A stretch of 64,000 nucleotides of DNA, from NCBI RefSeq assembly GCF_000002235.5, contig NW_022145613.1, positions 10,292,429 to 10,356,428 of the forward strand. The letters run 5' to 3'. How positions within the stretch are numbered: position 1 is the first letter of the stretch; every line of letters begins with the position of its first letter. A model generated the notes under the pieces. It was not told the origin of the DNA and searched no databases. It saw only the letters and a list, made by a program, of their open reading frames with translations. Shown piece after piece: positions 46,084 through 59,492 of the stretch. The position numbers and the translations under genes were made by a program. This DNA comes from Strongylocentrotus purpuratus (lineage: Eukaryota > Echinodermata > Echinoidea > Camarodonta > Strongylocentrotidae).

Positions 46084-46262
46084 TTTGGCCAAAAGGGATT
46101 AGGCCTCCATGCATGGTCACTGACAGGTGGTTATCTCATCAAATCAGCTCTTAATTAACGTAAGAAAAAGGGGATCATGGGGTACCAACGGTCACCGCTT
46201 AGTCATTGTTTGCTGTATAGAGGGCACAAGTAGCTATAAGTAGTGCAGTGGGGCTTTAAGAG
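46084..46262 (-). repeat. Inverted copy of the intron 9 segment
   Basis: Read on the minus strand it gives AAGCCCCACTGCACTACTTA, CCATGATCCCCTTTTTCTTA, GAGATAACCACCTGTCAGTG, and then the TTGGCCAAACTAGTGCAGAT piece, the same order as 41020-41200. Confidence 0.85.
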
Positions 46263-46269
46263 ATACTGC

Positions 46270-49200
46270 AAGTTTGTATGCACTCTCAATGAACATAACA
46301 TTGACTTGAGAGTAGACTCCTCAAGTTGATGCACCCATATTTGTTTGCACAGAATAGGGCCCGCACGCGACTTTTTTCGGTAAGGTAGCCATCCTAGAAT
46401 GCATATTAATATTTGAATATATGAATATTTCAAATTCAAAATTAAATCGGCTAGATTCTGGACTAAATTAACCAGTATGTCGCAATGATTATGGACAAGT
46501 TACGACCTGGGTAGTCATTCATTTATGTAAGCCTCCCGATTTTGTCGCAATGTCACTTATTTAAAGTAAACTTAGCTTTGCATTTGTAATATTTGTATGA
46601 AATCTCATATTTGATAATTATCGCGTCAGATTCTGTGGGCATGCGTATCATGAATATTGATGACTAGCGCATGACGTATATGTCCTATTGAGCCAAGCAA
46701 ACGCAGCGACACGATATACCTTACGGAAAAAAAGACGCGGCCCGCACAGAACCCTATCAGACTTGGGTTCTTTTCTCATTCTTTATTTTCTTGATACTCG
46801 TTATCCGCTGGCTAATAGAATGCCTGGTAAAGTGATATAAACAAAAAATGAAAAAAACATTCTAGCCATACATAATAAATTGTATATTAGGTGAGTGGTG
46901 CACTTTCAGTCTAGAGCAATAGCTGATTGCAGTGTTGCTGATGACTACAACGTTCATAGTCATCTTTGAAGATGATTTTTCTGCAGATATAATGCAGGCA
47001 TGGCCATGCCATTTGACATAAATCACCCATAATTGGACACTGTATACCAATGTAGAATTTGAGCAATATGGTTGAATATGTGTGTGCTCTGAATAAACCA
47101 TTTGATTCCAATTTTCAATGCAAAAAGAGAATTTAAATGAACATTTTCAAATGACGTGTTTTTCTATTAAACACCGATTGATCAAATGTGAATCATGAAC
47201 AAATGAACTGGGATATTACTGACTGTATAAAGAATTCTTCACTCGACTATCAAATATATGCTCTTAAAAAGTATAGATGTATATTTATATAATTCGTTTT
47301 TAAAACTATCATATATGTGACGTTTATGTCTATATATAAGCATATTTATGTGCTTTTTGTTTGTTATTGCCACATACATATTTATATGTAATTATTTTGG
47401 TGCTTATTGCCATCATATGCAGCTATTGTTATAGGTGAGTCCTTCATTTTTCAATGGAAGATATGCATTACCATTCATATATTTGTATTGTTTGTAATTG
47501 TTTTGATAATTTTACAACTACAGTATTTGCCATTTTGTCACAATGATCAAATCCCCGTTGATAATTGCTATTTGTGTTTTTAAATCTGTGGAGAAGAAGA
47601 AGAATCAAAGATAGATATCACACTTCTTGCTGAATTTGTGCTGAATTACATTTTCCTTCTAATACCTCCCTCTCATCTGAAAAGTATGTGTTTAAGGACC
47701 TAATGCAAACAAGAGGCTGTGATTATGACCAGTATTTCGATGTTTCATACTATATTCTGAAGTCTTGTTTAGAACAAATTATAATGATTTTTTTTTGTGG
47801 ATTTTATTTACTGAGGTTAATAATAATAATAACATTGATAATAGCGGGTTCTTGGATACCAGTAATTCTCATGTCTTTCAGACTTGCCACTCCTGGCGCT
47901 CCATAATTATGATATTTAGTTCTTTGAACCCCCAGAGAGTGCTTCATAAATCCAACTACTACTTTTATTATTATTATTATTATTATTAGTACTATTATTC
48001 ATTATTTGTTGCTGTTGGTTAAATACTTTTACTAGTATTATTATGATCATCATCCGTATATAGTTAGATTGGTCATTACTACTGTCTGCACTGCCTTATG
48101 TTTTTGCAATGGTTGTCGATCAAATATATGTTTATGGTGCAGTTAAATATATAGTGATTAGAGTATACGCCTGATGGATCAATGTGTTATGCTATTTCCA
48201 CATGTAACAAAGTCATTAATGTTATGATGGGTTCACATAACGTGTTTCTTGAACATTACAGTTAAATAATATTTTGTGTATGTATGTGTGCGCGTGTGTA
48301 CTTTCGACGTTTGCTCCAACAAATAGCTAATACTGTCGCTAGTAGCTAAGCAATTTTTTGTGTTGGTTTTAATTATAATAGTATGTGGGTATACATAAAA
48401 TGTTTGCACGCGCAATAACTCAGAGAATATATTTCTCTGTGCTTTAAGAAAAAAATGACCTAATTCCGGCCAAAGATTATTCTGATGAGAGATATCAGTG
48501 CAATTTTATGACACCTGTCGACACTCAGGTATTGAGAATTAAACTTTATTGCTTAATAAAATGCATAAACACTAAATACGTTTTAAATCTTCCGGTTTTG
48601 AAAAATGAAAGTAAACATAATATAATTATACTAAAGTGAAAGACAGGGATATTTACCATTCCAATGTCCAACTTGGAAGCTGGCAGGTGCTTCTAAATAG
48701 GCTGTGATGAAATATGTTGAAGTCAGGCACATTAATCAAATCTCGCTTTTCAACAGAAGCAAAACCTCCATATGGTTAACACCTTACGATTCATTATGTT
48801 AGACATATTGTCCCGCGTTATACCCAAAATGACGCTAGGGTTTTCTTTTATCCAAAATCGGGTTTAACAAGGAATTAAGTCTGATGTCTAAGCTTTCCTT
48901 CTGTAAAGGGTCTGGTTATTATTACTGTTATTGTTATAAATACCGACCAATGTTACTGTAGACACTTCGTCAAAAGTAATTGCTGCCATTGGGTATTTCC
49001 ACCCTCGTACTATTGCAAAGATCAAGCTCTATGACTCTGTGTATACTCTTTGTCGCAATGCAAACGATTTCCAAGTTTACCGCATCCGTCATAATACAAA
49101 CATCATTGTTTGCTGAAATGCTTTAAAATGACGCTGAACTAATAAAATAGCAGGGACGGGCTGATTAAGCATTATCCTGTAAATCCATATCAAATATGAT

Positions 49201-50300
49201 CAATATTTTTAGAGGAATGTCTTCACGTGAAGAAGGATTGGGATGGGGAGCTTGGCAAGGGGTAAGGTACGTTTTGCTGATGTTTTGCTCAGTGTTTGAA
49301 AATGGACATTTTTATTCAAATTTAGAAGTCGGATATTAGCCGACAGTTTCAACTTGCACAATGAAGTTAATTCGGTTTTTAAGGATGTGGTCGAAGCAAA
49401 ACAAACTGATTTTAAGGAGAATGGGAGTTATAAATTTACTCCACATCATGCCTATAGCGTTCAAACTTAATAAATAATAGCATTTATCCTAATGAACCTC
49501 TGAAAAACTATATTAAGGATCCACTGCCTTGGCCGTGATAGAAATATTTTCGTAGAGTTATTTTAGGAAGCAACTTTTTACGGACTCTACAATAGATTTC
49601 TGACAATATATTTTTCAAAAAATTCAATTTCCACAGTAATACAAATCAAGCTGGTTTGTCTGCAAAGGTGCAATTTGTAGATATTTCTTCAATGCAGAGG
49701 GTTAAAACAAATGATGATTCTTCAAAAGTTTGATGTTGCGAGAGTCTTGCCTTCAGAATTATTATTATACAGTATGAAGTGATGCAGTAATGATAACCAG
49801 CGTATTATATTGAATAATATATATATACCCTCTTTTCATTTGTATATCAAAATGTAAAGTACAGAGTCATAGTGAGAATATATTAGTTCCAATACTACCC
49901 TAAATTTAAATTCACACATTTTGACCATCCCCCCCCCCGTATAACTTAGTGACAACAGTTTGATTGTGTTTTTTCTAGTTATCATAGTTGAATATAACAT
50001 GGGTTATGATGAATACTCGGGTACCTATTTTGTACTAATGTGTATTCTGTCCGCCAATGCTATTGGATTATCAAATTATGTTACCAATTTCAAATTTCAA
50101 AGCACTTGTTATTTATATAGTCATTAAAATTGTATGTATTTAATTACAACCGATTTGTACTTGGTTTTTCATGTTGTAAGGGGAAAGTGTTTTTGTTTCG
50201 GTTAGTAAGTGAGCGGAAATTACTTTTTCCAAACTTGAGATTTTTATCTGTAACTGTAGTAATTGATTGGTGGTTTGAACCCTGTTTTTTTTTTTATTTG
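46270..50300. other. Downstream intergenic, no gene recognised
   Basis: AT-rich throughout, with a short (TTA)n near 47966-47990. No long or familiar coding frame, RNA gene or clear repeat border was seen. Confidence 0.5.
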
Positions 50301-50309
50301 TAGGATTAT

Positions 50310-50800
50310 TATGACATTGATTAATTGATTTAATGGTTCATCAATTGATTGATTGATTGGTTGAATGAATGCTTGACTGATTTACTGGTGGATGAATAAT
50401 TGGTTGGTTGTTTATTGGACCGATCGATTGATTGTGTGATTGATTGATTGATTGCTGGTCGTGGATGGATTTGTAAAATATTTTTTATGATTGAACGATT
50501 GATCAATTCTTGATTGATTGCTTGATTGATTAGTTGATTGGTTGATGAAATGGTTGATTGATTGGTCGATTATTGGGTGACTGGTTCAGCGAGATTGATT
50601 GTTTCGTTGATGACTTGATTTACTGAAAATTTACTGGTTAGCGACGAATATCTAAATAATTCGATGACTTATCGACCGATTGACATGCTGCTGAAAATTG
50701 TTGATTGATTGGTTGATGACTTGATTGAGTAAAAACTAGTTGGCTTATCAATTGAATACTTAAATTATTGGATGATTAACTGGTCGATTGATTTGTTCCC
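50310..50800. repeat. Degenerate (TTGA)n array
   Basis: TGATTGATTGGTTGA-type units over about 490 bp, much decayed. Confidence 0.85.
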
Positions 50801-51356
50801 TAAAATTTGGCTGTTTGGTCTTGATTTTTTTTAAACATAGTTTTCTTGCTTGAATAATCGAATAATCGTTGAATTATACATTTTATAAGACATATAATTA
50901 GTTGACCAATTAGTTGACTTTTGAGCCTTTTTTACACTAATCATTAATTATTGATTTGTAATTTTGTTTTGTTTTTTCTATACTAAGTATATTGTAACGT
51001 TTTTTTTTTTATTATATTGATTTCCTCATTCCATTCCAATTTGTTGGCAACATATTTTGCAGACAATATCTAGAGATAAAGAATCGTTCTTTCAGAACTA
51101 CAAAAGAAAAAAAAAATGAAATGGCCGGGGGATAATTTTTTTAAAGATACTCATTTCCCTTTGCATGGAAGAAAAATACTTAGTTTCTTGGAAAATCATA
51201 GTTTCTTGGAAAACGAGAAATTCACTAGAATATACGAAATAATTTATAAATGGTGAGTCTACTGACCGAGTTGCAAATAGTGTTCATTATTCTCATTAAA
51301 TGACTTTTAAATTCACGAATGCATCCGATTTTCTCCACGCTTGGTTTGCTCAGCAA

Positions 51357-51379
51357 CCCCCCCCCCCCCCCCCCCCCCC
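51357..51379. repeat. Poly(C) tract of 23 nt
   Basis: Uninterrupted C run. Confidence 0.95.
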
Positions 51380-51789
51380 AGGACATGTACATTATGCATC
51401 CCCATTAATTACAATCAAGTAAAACGTAGGCACACATAGATCGTCATAACTTTTGTCTAGGACCAATTCTTGTCTTAAAAATGGAGTCAGTATTCAAACA
51501 TCTTTTTATAAAACGCACTTTGTTGGTCATTGTTTGCAGACTAAACTCTCCCCCGGTTGCCTGGCTATCGCATGGGCTCAATATTTGCTCTGCGCCACGC
51601 GATGGTAGCTTTTATCGAATGCTTTCGAACATTTTTCTCTTTTTGAAAAGATGTTTTCATCTTCATTTCGTTTTAAGTATTTAATCATGAAGAAGGGCTC
51701 AACGAGAAGCAATATATCAAAATCATAAATTTATCAAGTCATCTTTCTGAATATCATACTGAAAAGAAAATCAAGTCACACAGAATCTG

Positions 51790-52080
51790 AGTAAGTATTG
51801 ATCTAAGCCTAAACAAACGTAGCATTGGATACCGGAGACTCTCTCCCACTTGTTATATATTCCATGGCGGAAAAGTGAAGTCTGCCGGAGTAATTACAAA
51901 TCTCCTCCAATTATTCCTCCTCATCTATACTCTTGGAATATTACACGATGGATGAAAAGCCGTGACAAGACCTGACGTTAATGTTTTCATCGTATCCAAG
52001 CTATAATTTGTGTGAATTGACACAATCTAAGTGATTGAATACTCGTCTTTTATATCGGTGGATTTGTATATGACAGGTTG
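51790..52080. repeat. 300-bp repeat, copy 1
   Basis: GCCGGAGTAATTACAAATCT, CTCATCTATACTCTTGGA, GACGTTAATGTTTTCATCGT and TATATGACAGGTT recur in the same order at 52684. Confidence 0.85.
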
Positions 52081-52683
52081 CTGGTGGATATGACATTCGT
52101 TGCTTGGGTGATTCGACATTGGAGCTAGCAGACGGAATATGATGACTAGATGCAATAGAGTTTCTATGAGGTAGGACAGCCGCCATGTCTAAGTTTAATT
52201 TCTATGCTTTGTCTCTTTTCAATTCTTCTCCTCTTTTCTCGTTAAGTTGTCACTATCTCTCTTTCCTTATCATTCAAATGTATTATCTTGTATCAAATAT
52301 TGGGTTTCCATACGTCGATTAGATATAACAATATGGTAAAGACTTTCGATAGAAAAATCAATGCAAGGCCAATTTTAGTAACCCTTTTGTATATATCCCA
52401 CCAAAATCATGTTCGAATTACGTAATATGTCATCATGATTTCGCATATTTCAATGAGTGATGGAGTATTCAAAGTGCCTTATAGGTTGATTTGTCGAAAG
52501 TTGTTGCGATCATGTTGTATAGGTTTGCTAAACTAAGATATTGTCGGCCCTGATTTCTTTTTCTCATAAGCCATAATACTTGTCTTATAGAATGATCATA
52601 TCAAATCAAAGTGCCGTATTGATTGTAATGAATAATGCTCGATGACAGAAGATACAATATAACCCATTTTGAATCAACAGTTT

Positions 52684-52984
52684 CAATATGGTATTGATCT
52701 AAGGCTAATTGAACGTAACACAAGATGCGACTCTCTCCCTCTCTTTCTATATTATATTCCATGGAGGAAAGTTGAAATCTGCCGGAGTAATTACAAATCT
52801 CGCCCTATTGTATCTCCTCATCTATACTCTTTGGATATTACACGATGGCTGAAGGGCCGTGTCAGGACCTGACATTAATGTTTTCATCGTATCCAGGCTA
52901 ATTTGTGTGCATGGTAATTTATACATGGTCGTGATTAAATACTAGCCCTTTATATCGTTGAATTTTGATATGACAGGTTATAAC
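52684..52984. repeat. 300-bp repeat, copy 2
   Basis: Direct repeat of 51790-52080, about 895 bp downstream, roughly 80-85% alike by eye. No coding frame is shared. Confidence 0.85.
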
Positions 52985-53544
52985 CCACACAACCCATTTT
53001 TAATCATTAGTTTCAATCCTTAGTCTAGGTTTTTCCGAGATTACATCTATGAGTTTCATCATCACTTTGCAACACCAACATCAAATTGAGCATGGCAAAT
53101 CGAATAGACATCTATTGTAGCGTTATGGTTAAGCTCAGTTCAGTTTATTCAATTTCATCTCATTTAAAACATTATAAATTGATTTGAGATAACAAAAAAA
53201 TATTAAAAATCAATATAAAATGTTTACAATTCAATAAAAGATGTTAACAACAATACATGTACAAGCACATTACTATAAAATAGAATTTAAAAAAAAAAAA
53301 ACGGGGAAAAGTTTTGTCTAGAAAGAAAGTCCGATATATACATTGGCAAACGATGGTGAAGAGTGCTACTGCTTCGAATGAAAAGAACGAATCAAGTTAC
53401 GTACCAAAATAACGTTTTCAAAGGATATCATTCACATTATGGAAAAATGTCAGTATAAAAAGGGGCCCCTTTTCCATTGGGTGCATACATGTCGATTTTG
53501 GGGGTGTTCTTGTATCACACATTTAAAATTCCCGCGATTACAGC

Positions 53545-54045
53545 CCAAGACGGTATTATTATTAATAATAATAATATGGATTTACATAGTTTAATACACG
53601 GAATACCGTCTCTAAGCGCTTTACATAATTTATATTATTACCCCGATCATCGGATTCATTCACGGACACTGTGCACCATCTCTACTCCCTGGAGAGTATT
53701 CCTACCATAATGGTCACCGTGAGGGCATATGGCAATTACTAACACAAAGGTTTTTGTCATTCTACCGGGTTTCAATTTATCTCCTGGGTATGGATTGGCA
53801 AAAGTAGATTAATGCCTTGCCAAGGGACATTAGTGATAACACCGTCATGAATTGCCATTTATGGTTTATACGTCATTTTGCACAACTCCCAGGAAAGCAT
53901 TCCAACCAGACTGTATACATGTACATGGACGACAGGGTAGCCATCTATACACCTGGGTAGAGAGACACAATTGTACATAATTTTTTTTGGTATATGGAAC
54001 ATGTATTCCACGCAGAGGCTCGAACCCATGACCTCCACCCCATGT
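53545..54045. repeat. Interspersed repeat with GTCTCTAAGCGCT head and tRNA-like tail
   Basis: Starts in (ATT/AAT)n, then GATTTACATAGTTTAATACA and GTCTCTAAGCGCTTTACATA, and ends near GGCTCGAACCCATGACCTCC, which on the minus strand resembles a pol III B box (GGGTTCGAGCC). It may be a SINE-like family related to 4070-4125. Confidence 0.45.
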
Positions 54046-54149
54046 TAAATGTTCAAGGGACTAGACTAGAAAATAGCCTTTGATGGAGTGCTGGTCGTCA
54101 ATGTATACTGCCTGGGAGGGGAACATTAAGACATCGGAGTGGAATGAGA

Positions 54150-54352
54150 CTGCAAGAGTGTACTAGGATGGCAGAAAACAGAGATGGAGGGGGGATGTTG
54201 CAATCAACCTCCGATCTGCGAGAAGATACCTTGATAGATACCGTACCTACACTGCAAGCCTGCAAGAGTGTATACTTTAGGATGGCAGAAAACAGAGATG
54301 CGGGGAAATGTTGCAATCAACCTCCGGTCTGGGAGAAGATACTTTGATAGAT
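54150..54352. repeat. Two-copy tandem repeat of about 100 bp
   Basis: AGGATGGCAGAAAACAGAGA and GTTGCAATCAACCTCCG occur in both units (from 54150 and 54252). Confidence 0.9.
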
Positions 54353-54425
54353 AGATATGACTGTATCTATACTTCAGAGTACAGTCATGATAGATATACT
54401 TCTTCTGTTTTGTGTGTATCTCCCT

Positions 54426-54559
54426 GGGCTGCGTCTCACGAAACCGTCATAAGTACAAGTTGAGCGACATCCCATTGAAATGCGTGTATTAAGTTTAACA
54501 TGCATTTCAATGGGATGTCGCTCAACTTGTACTTATGACGGTTTCGTGAGACGCAGCCC
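54426..54559. repeat. Perfect hairpin, 58-bp arms
   Basis: The arms 54426-54483 and 54502-54559 are exact reverse complements with an 18-bp loop. The outer ends read GGGCTGCGTCTCACGAAACC and its complement. It probably belongs to a very short foldback family. Confidence 0.95.
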
Positions 54560-54654
54560 TGATATACCTGAAGCTCACGGTCAATCGATCAGTTTAGCAT
54601 TAATTACATGCATCTGGGGGCAGGTGCACCTGGGTTGTCTGACTTCCCATCGCT

Positions 54655-55530
54655 CTATACAACAACCCCATTTTCACACCTAGGGAGTTATCAACACGGC
54701 ACCCATGCCAGTCGCTTCCTCTCTGAAGTGATGGGGAGGGAGTAAGGTGGAATGAGTGGAGAAAAGGGGGTAGAACATAGCGGGGGAGATACCATTTCGG
54801 TATTACTATAGGGTCCTATTATTATCATATTCAACAGCCCCAGTTTCACACCTATAGAGAGTTATGAACACAGCACCCATGCTAGTCGCTTCCTCCGTGA
54901 TGAGATATGGGGAGGGAGTAAGGTGGAATGGAGAAACGGGGGTGGTAGGGGCAGTTTTACAATTTAAATAGTACTATTACGATCTTTTCAACAACTCCAG
55001 TTTTCACACCTATAGAGAGTTATGACCACAGCACGCATGCCAGTCGCTTCCGATTGACAACGATCATGATGGGGAGATAGCAAGATGAATCGAAGAAAAG
55101 AGTTTGAGTCAGGCTTGGGGAGGTGAGAGAATAGCAAAATACATTAGTCGTTTAAAAAGATAAGACGGTGTAATAATAATATCATATATTAAATATAATA
55201 ATAGTATATATCACAGCCCCAGTTTCACATCTATAGGTAGTTTTCAACAAAGCACCAGTGATGTGACGGAGGAGGGGGTATAATTAGTAAGGAGGGACGA
55301 AGGAAAGGTGGTCTAGTCTAGAGAAGGTTGTATGATAGAGTTATACTTCTTAATTCCAAAATTAGGCCTACATTCTAGTCAGCATTACATTGTCATACCC
55401 GTGGAGTTATCAACACAGCACCAATACCAGTTGCTTCATCTGTACATGTAAATGACTCGATCATGGACATGGTGAGAGAGAGTAATGTTGAATGTTGGGG
55501 TTGTCGAGAGGGGTGGGGAAATTTTATATA
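54655..55530. repeat. Degenerate tandem array, unit about 160-215 bp
   Basis: Five units start near 54665, 54838, 54995, 55208 and 55400. They share TTTCACACCTATAGAGAGTT, a CACAGCACCCATGCCAGTCG core and a GATGGGGAGGGAGTAAGGTG tail, with unequal spacing. Confidence 0.88.
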
Positions 55531-56004
55531 ATTTATGGCAACCCAGTAGCAAACTTAGATAGTAATCAAAAGAAAGAAATTAGTGTATTAATATACACTT
55601 GTTCAGATATGAGATGCGCCGGGATGCTGGTATTCATAATTATCTTCCCAATTTGCAACAAAATCTGTTCTCCGGTCGGTGTCGTGGAAGACGTTTTAAA
55701 TATTTATGGTTAGCAGAACGATCTGAGTTCAATACCCCTCTCGCCTCAAATTGACTGCTTTTCAAAAATACTACCAACCAATAACTATTTTAGAAAAAGA
55801 TTACAAAAGCAGACAGCGTGCAGGTTAATGAGGCAAAATATTGGAAATAGCGCCTTTATGCTAATAATAAACACAATTAAATGCCGTCATTAAATCACTC
55901 CTATTCCAAGAAATTGTATAAATCACTCTCTAGAACGACCTGATTAGGAAACAGAAGAAAACAGTTCTGCTACAAAAACCAGCATCAATGATAGTAATTG
56001 AATA

Positions 56005-56142
56005 TTGTAGCGAGATAGATGGAGAGAGGGAGAGAGAGACAGAGAGATAGAGACAGGGAGAGAGTCAGAGAGAGAGAGAGAGAGACAGAGTGTGAGAGAA
56101 ATGGGGAGAGAGGGAGAGAGGGGAGGGGCGAAGAGAGGGAGG
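56005..56142. repeat. (GA)n microsatellite
   Basis: Purine-rich GAGAGA array with a few C and T interruptions. Confidence 0.9.
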
Positions 56143-56229
56143 CGTAGCCATATAGAGTAAGCTTTCCCACTTTCATTGAATACAAATTAACCCATGTAGA
56201 CGTTATTCCATTATTAAAAACACCCGACA

Positions 56230-58230
56230 TGATATAATTTGGAAGAGCCTGGCGGATTTAGGGCAAGGGCATTTGCATCAGAAAGGGCGCCTAGAGACTG
56301 GAAAAAGCGTGCGTTGGTTGTCAGTCATTTTGTGTACATTCAAGCTGTCATCATAAAAGGTGTATTTACTTTCTCTTCTATGTGTTTAATAGCAAATACA
56401 AATATATCGCGTGTATTACCACCAGGCTACGACACCATGCCGCATCATTACGTTCCGCCGGAGCTCTAGCGGCAAAGCGTTGCGCCATACTGTTGACTTG
56501 GTCGGAAAACCGCAAATTAATTATACATCGAGGTAAATATTTAGAAATGATTGTCAAACTTACACATTTTGATTGAAACAAAACACTGGGTGATTATTGC
56601 TGGTGGCTCGTAATACCTGTTCATTGCCTGTTACATTGTACTATGTAATGATATGTCAAGGCGTTTTTATGTGTAGGCTCATGACAACGCAAGGCATACA
56701 CCTAGTTGTGAAGAGAGTGTGGATTTGAGAATTATAAATGATGACGGTATAGGATTTTGGTGGTCTTTGTGGTTTTGGTTGCAATATAAGACACACGTTG
56801 GAGGCAACAGGTTTGGGGATCATTCTGCTGGTCAAAAGTAAGTCTTGTTGCTATCTGTAAATTTTCAATACAATTATTTTATCTTTGCATTTAGGTGTTT
56901 TTCTTATATCTATTTCGTTTTGTTGTTCGTTGTGTTATTGTTTTTTCGCCCAGTGAATTATACGCTTTCAGATTTAAGCTTGCGTGTGAACAGTTATGAT
57001 GTTTGTCATAATTATTGCAGACTGTGCAATAAATTCAACTGAAAACCATTTAAGTCAATTATTACACCCAAAACCCAAAACCAAAAGAATAGCTATTTTA
57101 TACTAAAGCTATATTTTGAAATGCATAGGAAAAAAATCCTGTACAAAAAGCTTTTCTTCCAATCAGTTCCTACATTGTGAGGTTCGGAACATTTAATCTT
57201 GCAGGGATCAACTGGTATATCCTGTCAATATTAATTGTTGCGGTTATTCCAGTAACGTAAAGGGAAAATATTATTTTAACACCTAGATAGAGATCTATTC
57301 TTGAAATTGATTATATCAAACTGTGCCCATCCAATCCCAATACTACCAGTGAACTTTATACAGAGAATCTTCAGTCTCTTACTAGATTTTTTTGCATTGT
57401 GGTTTATAGAAAATAATCATCTTAACCCCCACCCCCCCCCCTTCTTACTATTCGTAAAGCGTTTTGACGTTACTTTTTACTTCAGACGTGGACTAACGGG
57501 CTAAGTTAATAAAAGGTTGAAAAATAATTGGATGCTCAGGCCGTATTTTGATTGCATTTTTTAGTTCCCTTATTGTTAATTTTGTTCAGTAATTTATGAT
57601 CCCCGCCAGTATTGAACGAAAACTTCAAATGAACTGGGGGATTTAGGGGCGGGCGTGCCCAGACTCAAGTTGACTACCCTGTTTAAACAACAGAAAGAGA
57701 AACGTGCCCCCTTGTGTTATTGCACCTCTTTAGAAATTATGATCCAACTGGCTCTTTTAAAATCTGATTACAAATCGTTTTTGCTCGTCAGAATTTTTTC
57801 CGGAATAGTGCCCCATCCCCCTTTACAGAATTTTGGATCTTCCCCTGAACAAACATTTTCGAATATTGTTTCACAATATTTTCCTTCGGGTTTTCTTCGC
57901 GGGTGATTCATGGGTTTAATATCTGATCAATATGGACTTAATGTTTGATCAAACAAATATTTTTCACCGTCTACACCGTTTTAAATATTTGCTATCAGGG
58001 CAACGGGCGGTTTAAACCAGGATTCGTGATTATAAAAAAAGAACATTTATGTGCTCGCTAGATTGGAAGGTCAAATTCCAAAAGCTTTAATATTTGTGTA
58101 TATCTTTGCATCATTCAAACTGAAGAAAAGGGCACGTAGCCGTGTGTATTTGGCACTTAAATTATACACTTACAGCTATGGCCCACTCACTTTTTGTATT
58201 ATCGCCCTACGTCCAGCCCCCCCCCCCCCC
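56230..58230. other. Intergenic with old repeat fragments
   Basis: Several GGCGGATTTAGGGCAAGGGC- or GGGGGATTTAGGGGCGGGCG-like pieces (about 56252 and 57637) and a GTGCCCC-type tail (57810) look like decayed nonautonomous elements. There is a C run at 58207-58222. No gene was recognised. Confidence 0.4.
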
Positions 58231-58476
58231 CCTCCTCCCCGTTTTCTTATTACGATTTTTCGTGTCTCACGGTGTACATAGAAAGTGACTTTTTATCTGC
58301 TTTGAAAGGCTCAGAATCCTGATTCAAATCTACTTTCAATTTAGCCATTTTATCTACCAGTCGCTAACTAATGCAATTCAACAGTTAGAGATATAGAGAG
58401 GGGGAAATCTGGAGGAGAAAAACTAGTTTGAGGGGGAAACAGAAATCTACAGGGAGGGGAGGAGAGAGTCGATGGG

Positions 58477-58477
<1 letters not shown>

Positions 58478-58533
<56 letters not shown>

Positions 58534-58550
58534 AGAGAGAGAGAGAGAGG
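58478..58550. repeat. (GA)n microsatellite
   Basis: A long, nearly pure GA run with a short G run. Confidence 0.95.
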
Positions 58551-58762
58551 ATATGTGTGTTTGATTGTGTGTGTAAATTGACACTATACAAACTATGCTA
58601 GAGCATGAACAAATATTAATTTTGGATAATGCAAAAATGAGTGGCAGGGAAGGAATTATTGGAGAGAGAGAGTGAATTACAATAAAAGATTGAGAGAGAT
58701 GGATTATGAGGTATATGAAAGAATGAAAGAAATTAAGACAGAAAGAGGGGTTGGTGGAGAAA

Positions 58763-58764
58763 TG

Positions 58765-58814
<50 letters not shown>
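58763..58814. repeat. (GT)n-(GA)n compound microsatellite
   Basis: A GT run passes directly into a GA run. Confidence 0.95.
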
Positions 58815-58817
<3 letters not shown>

Positions 58818-59458
58818 TTCTCAAACATGCAAATAATGAGTCACCAATACTATAGAACAAATGTTGATAGTCCGACTTTCAGGATTCCACATACATCGAC
58901 AGGTAAAAGGGGAAAAAATGATGATGATCCACACCACAACTATCAATATAGCTTGATAAGACAGAAATAATAATTAAGTCCAAGATTCAGGTAAGTAATG
59001 CATTGTAGCCAATACTATTAAATGTCGTCGCTCAAAACATACAAACAATTTGCAATTTGCAATTTCGTTAAAAGCACACTTGAATGTCACCGCTTTTTGC
59101 TCCTGTGAGGAAGGCACATTACATGACTGAGCCTTGGATCTTTATTTCTGTCTTACCAAGCCAATATTCAGAAGGAACGAATGGTCCTTAAAAAAAAGAG
59201 CAGTTGCCAGTTGCCAGACTGCTATCAATAATCTAAAATCCAGCCAGGCAATCTTGCCTTTGTCTTACCTATGTAGCACATGCCGGTGGCAACTGAATCA
59301 AAATATTCTCTCATGCTATCATTTTATGCGAGTTTGTTGCAATTCAATGTGATGTCGATGAATAATTCCTTTTCTCAAAATAGATAGGAGGATAGGTTTC
59401 TGTGGCGGTTGCAATGAGTGATTGACAGCATTCCCATAATACAATTATTGGCTACAAG

Positions 59459-59492
59459 GTTTGATTTGATTTGATTTGATTTGATTTGATTT
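59459..59492. repeat. (GATTT)n repeat
   Basis: Six GATTT-type units leading into a TTATTTACC sequence. This could be the terminal repeat of an old non-LTR retroposon in reverse, but no coding part is seen. Confidence 0.8.
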
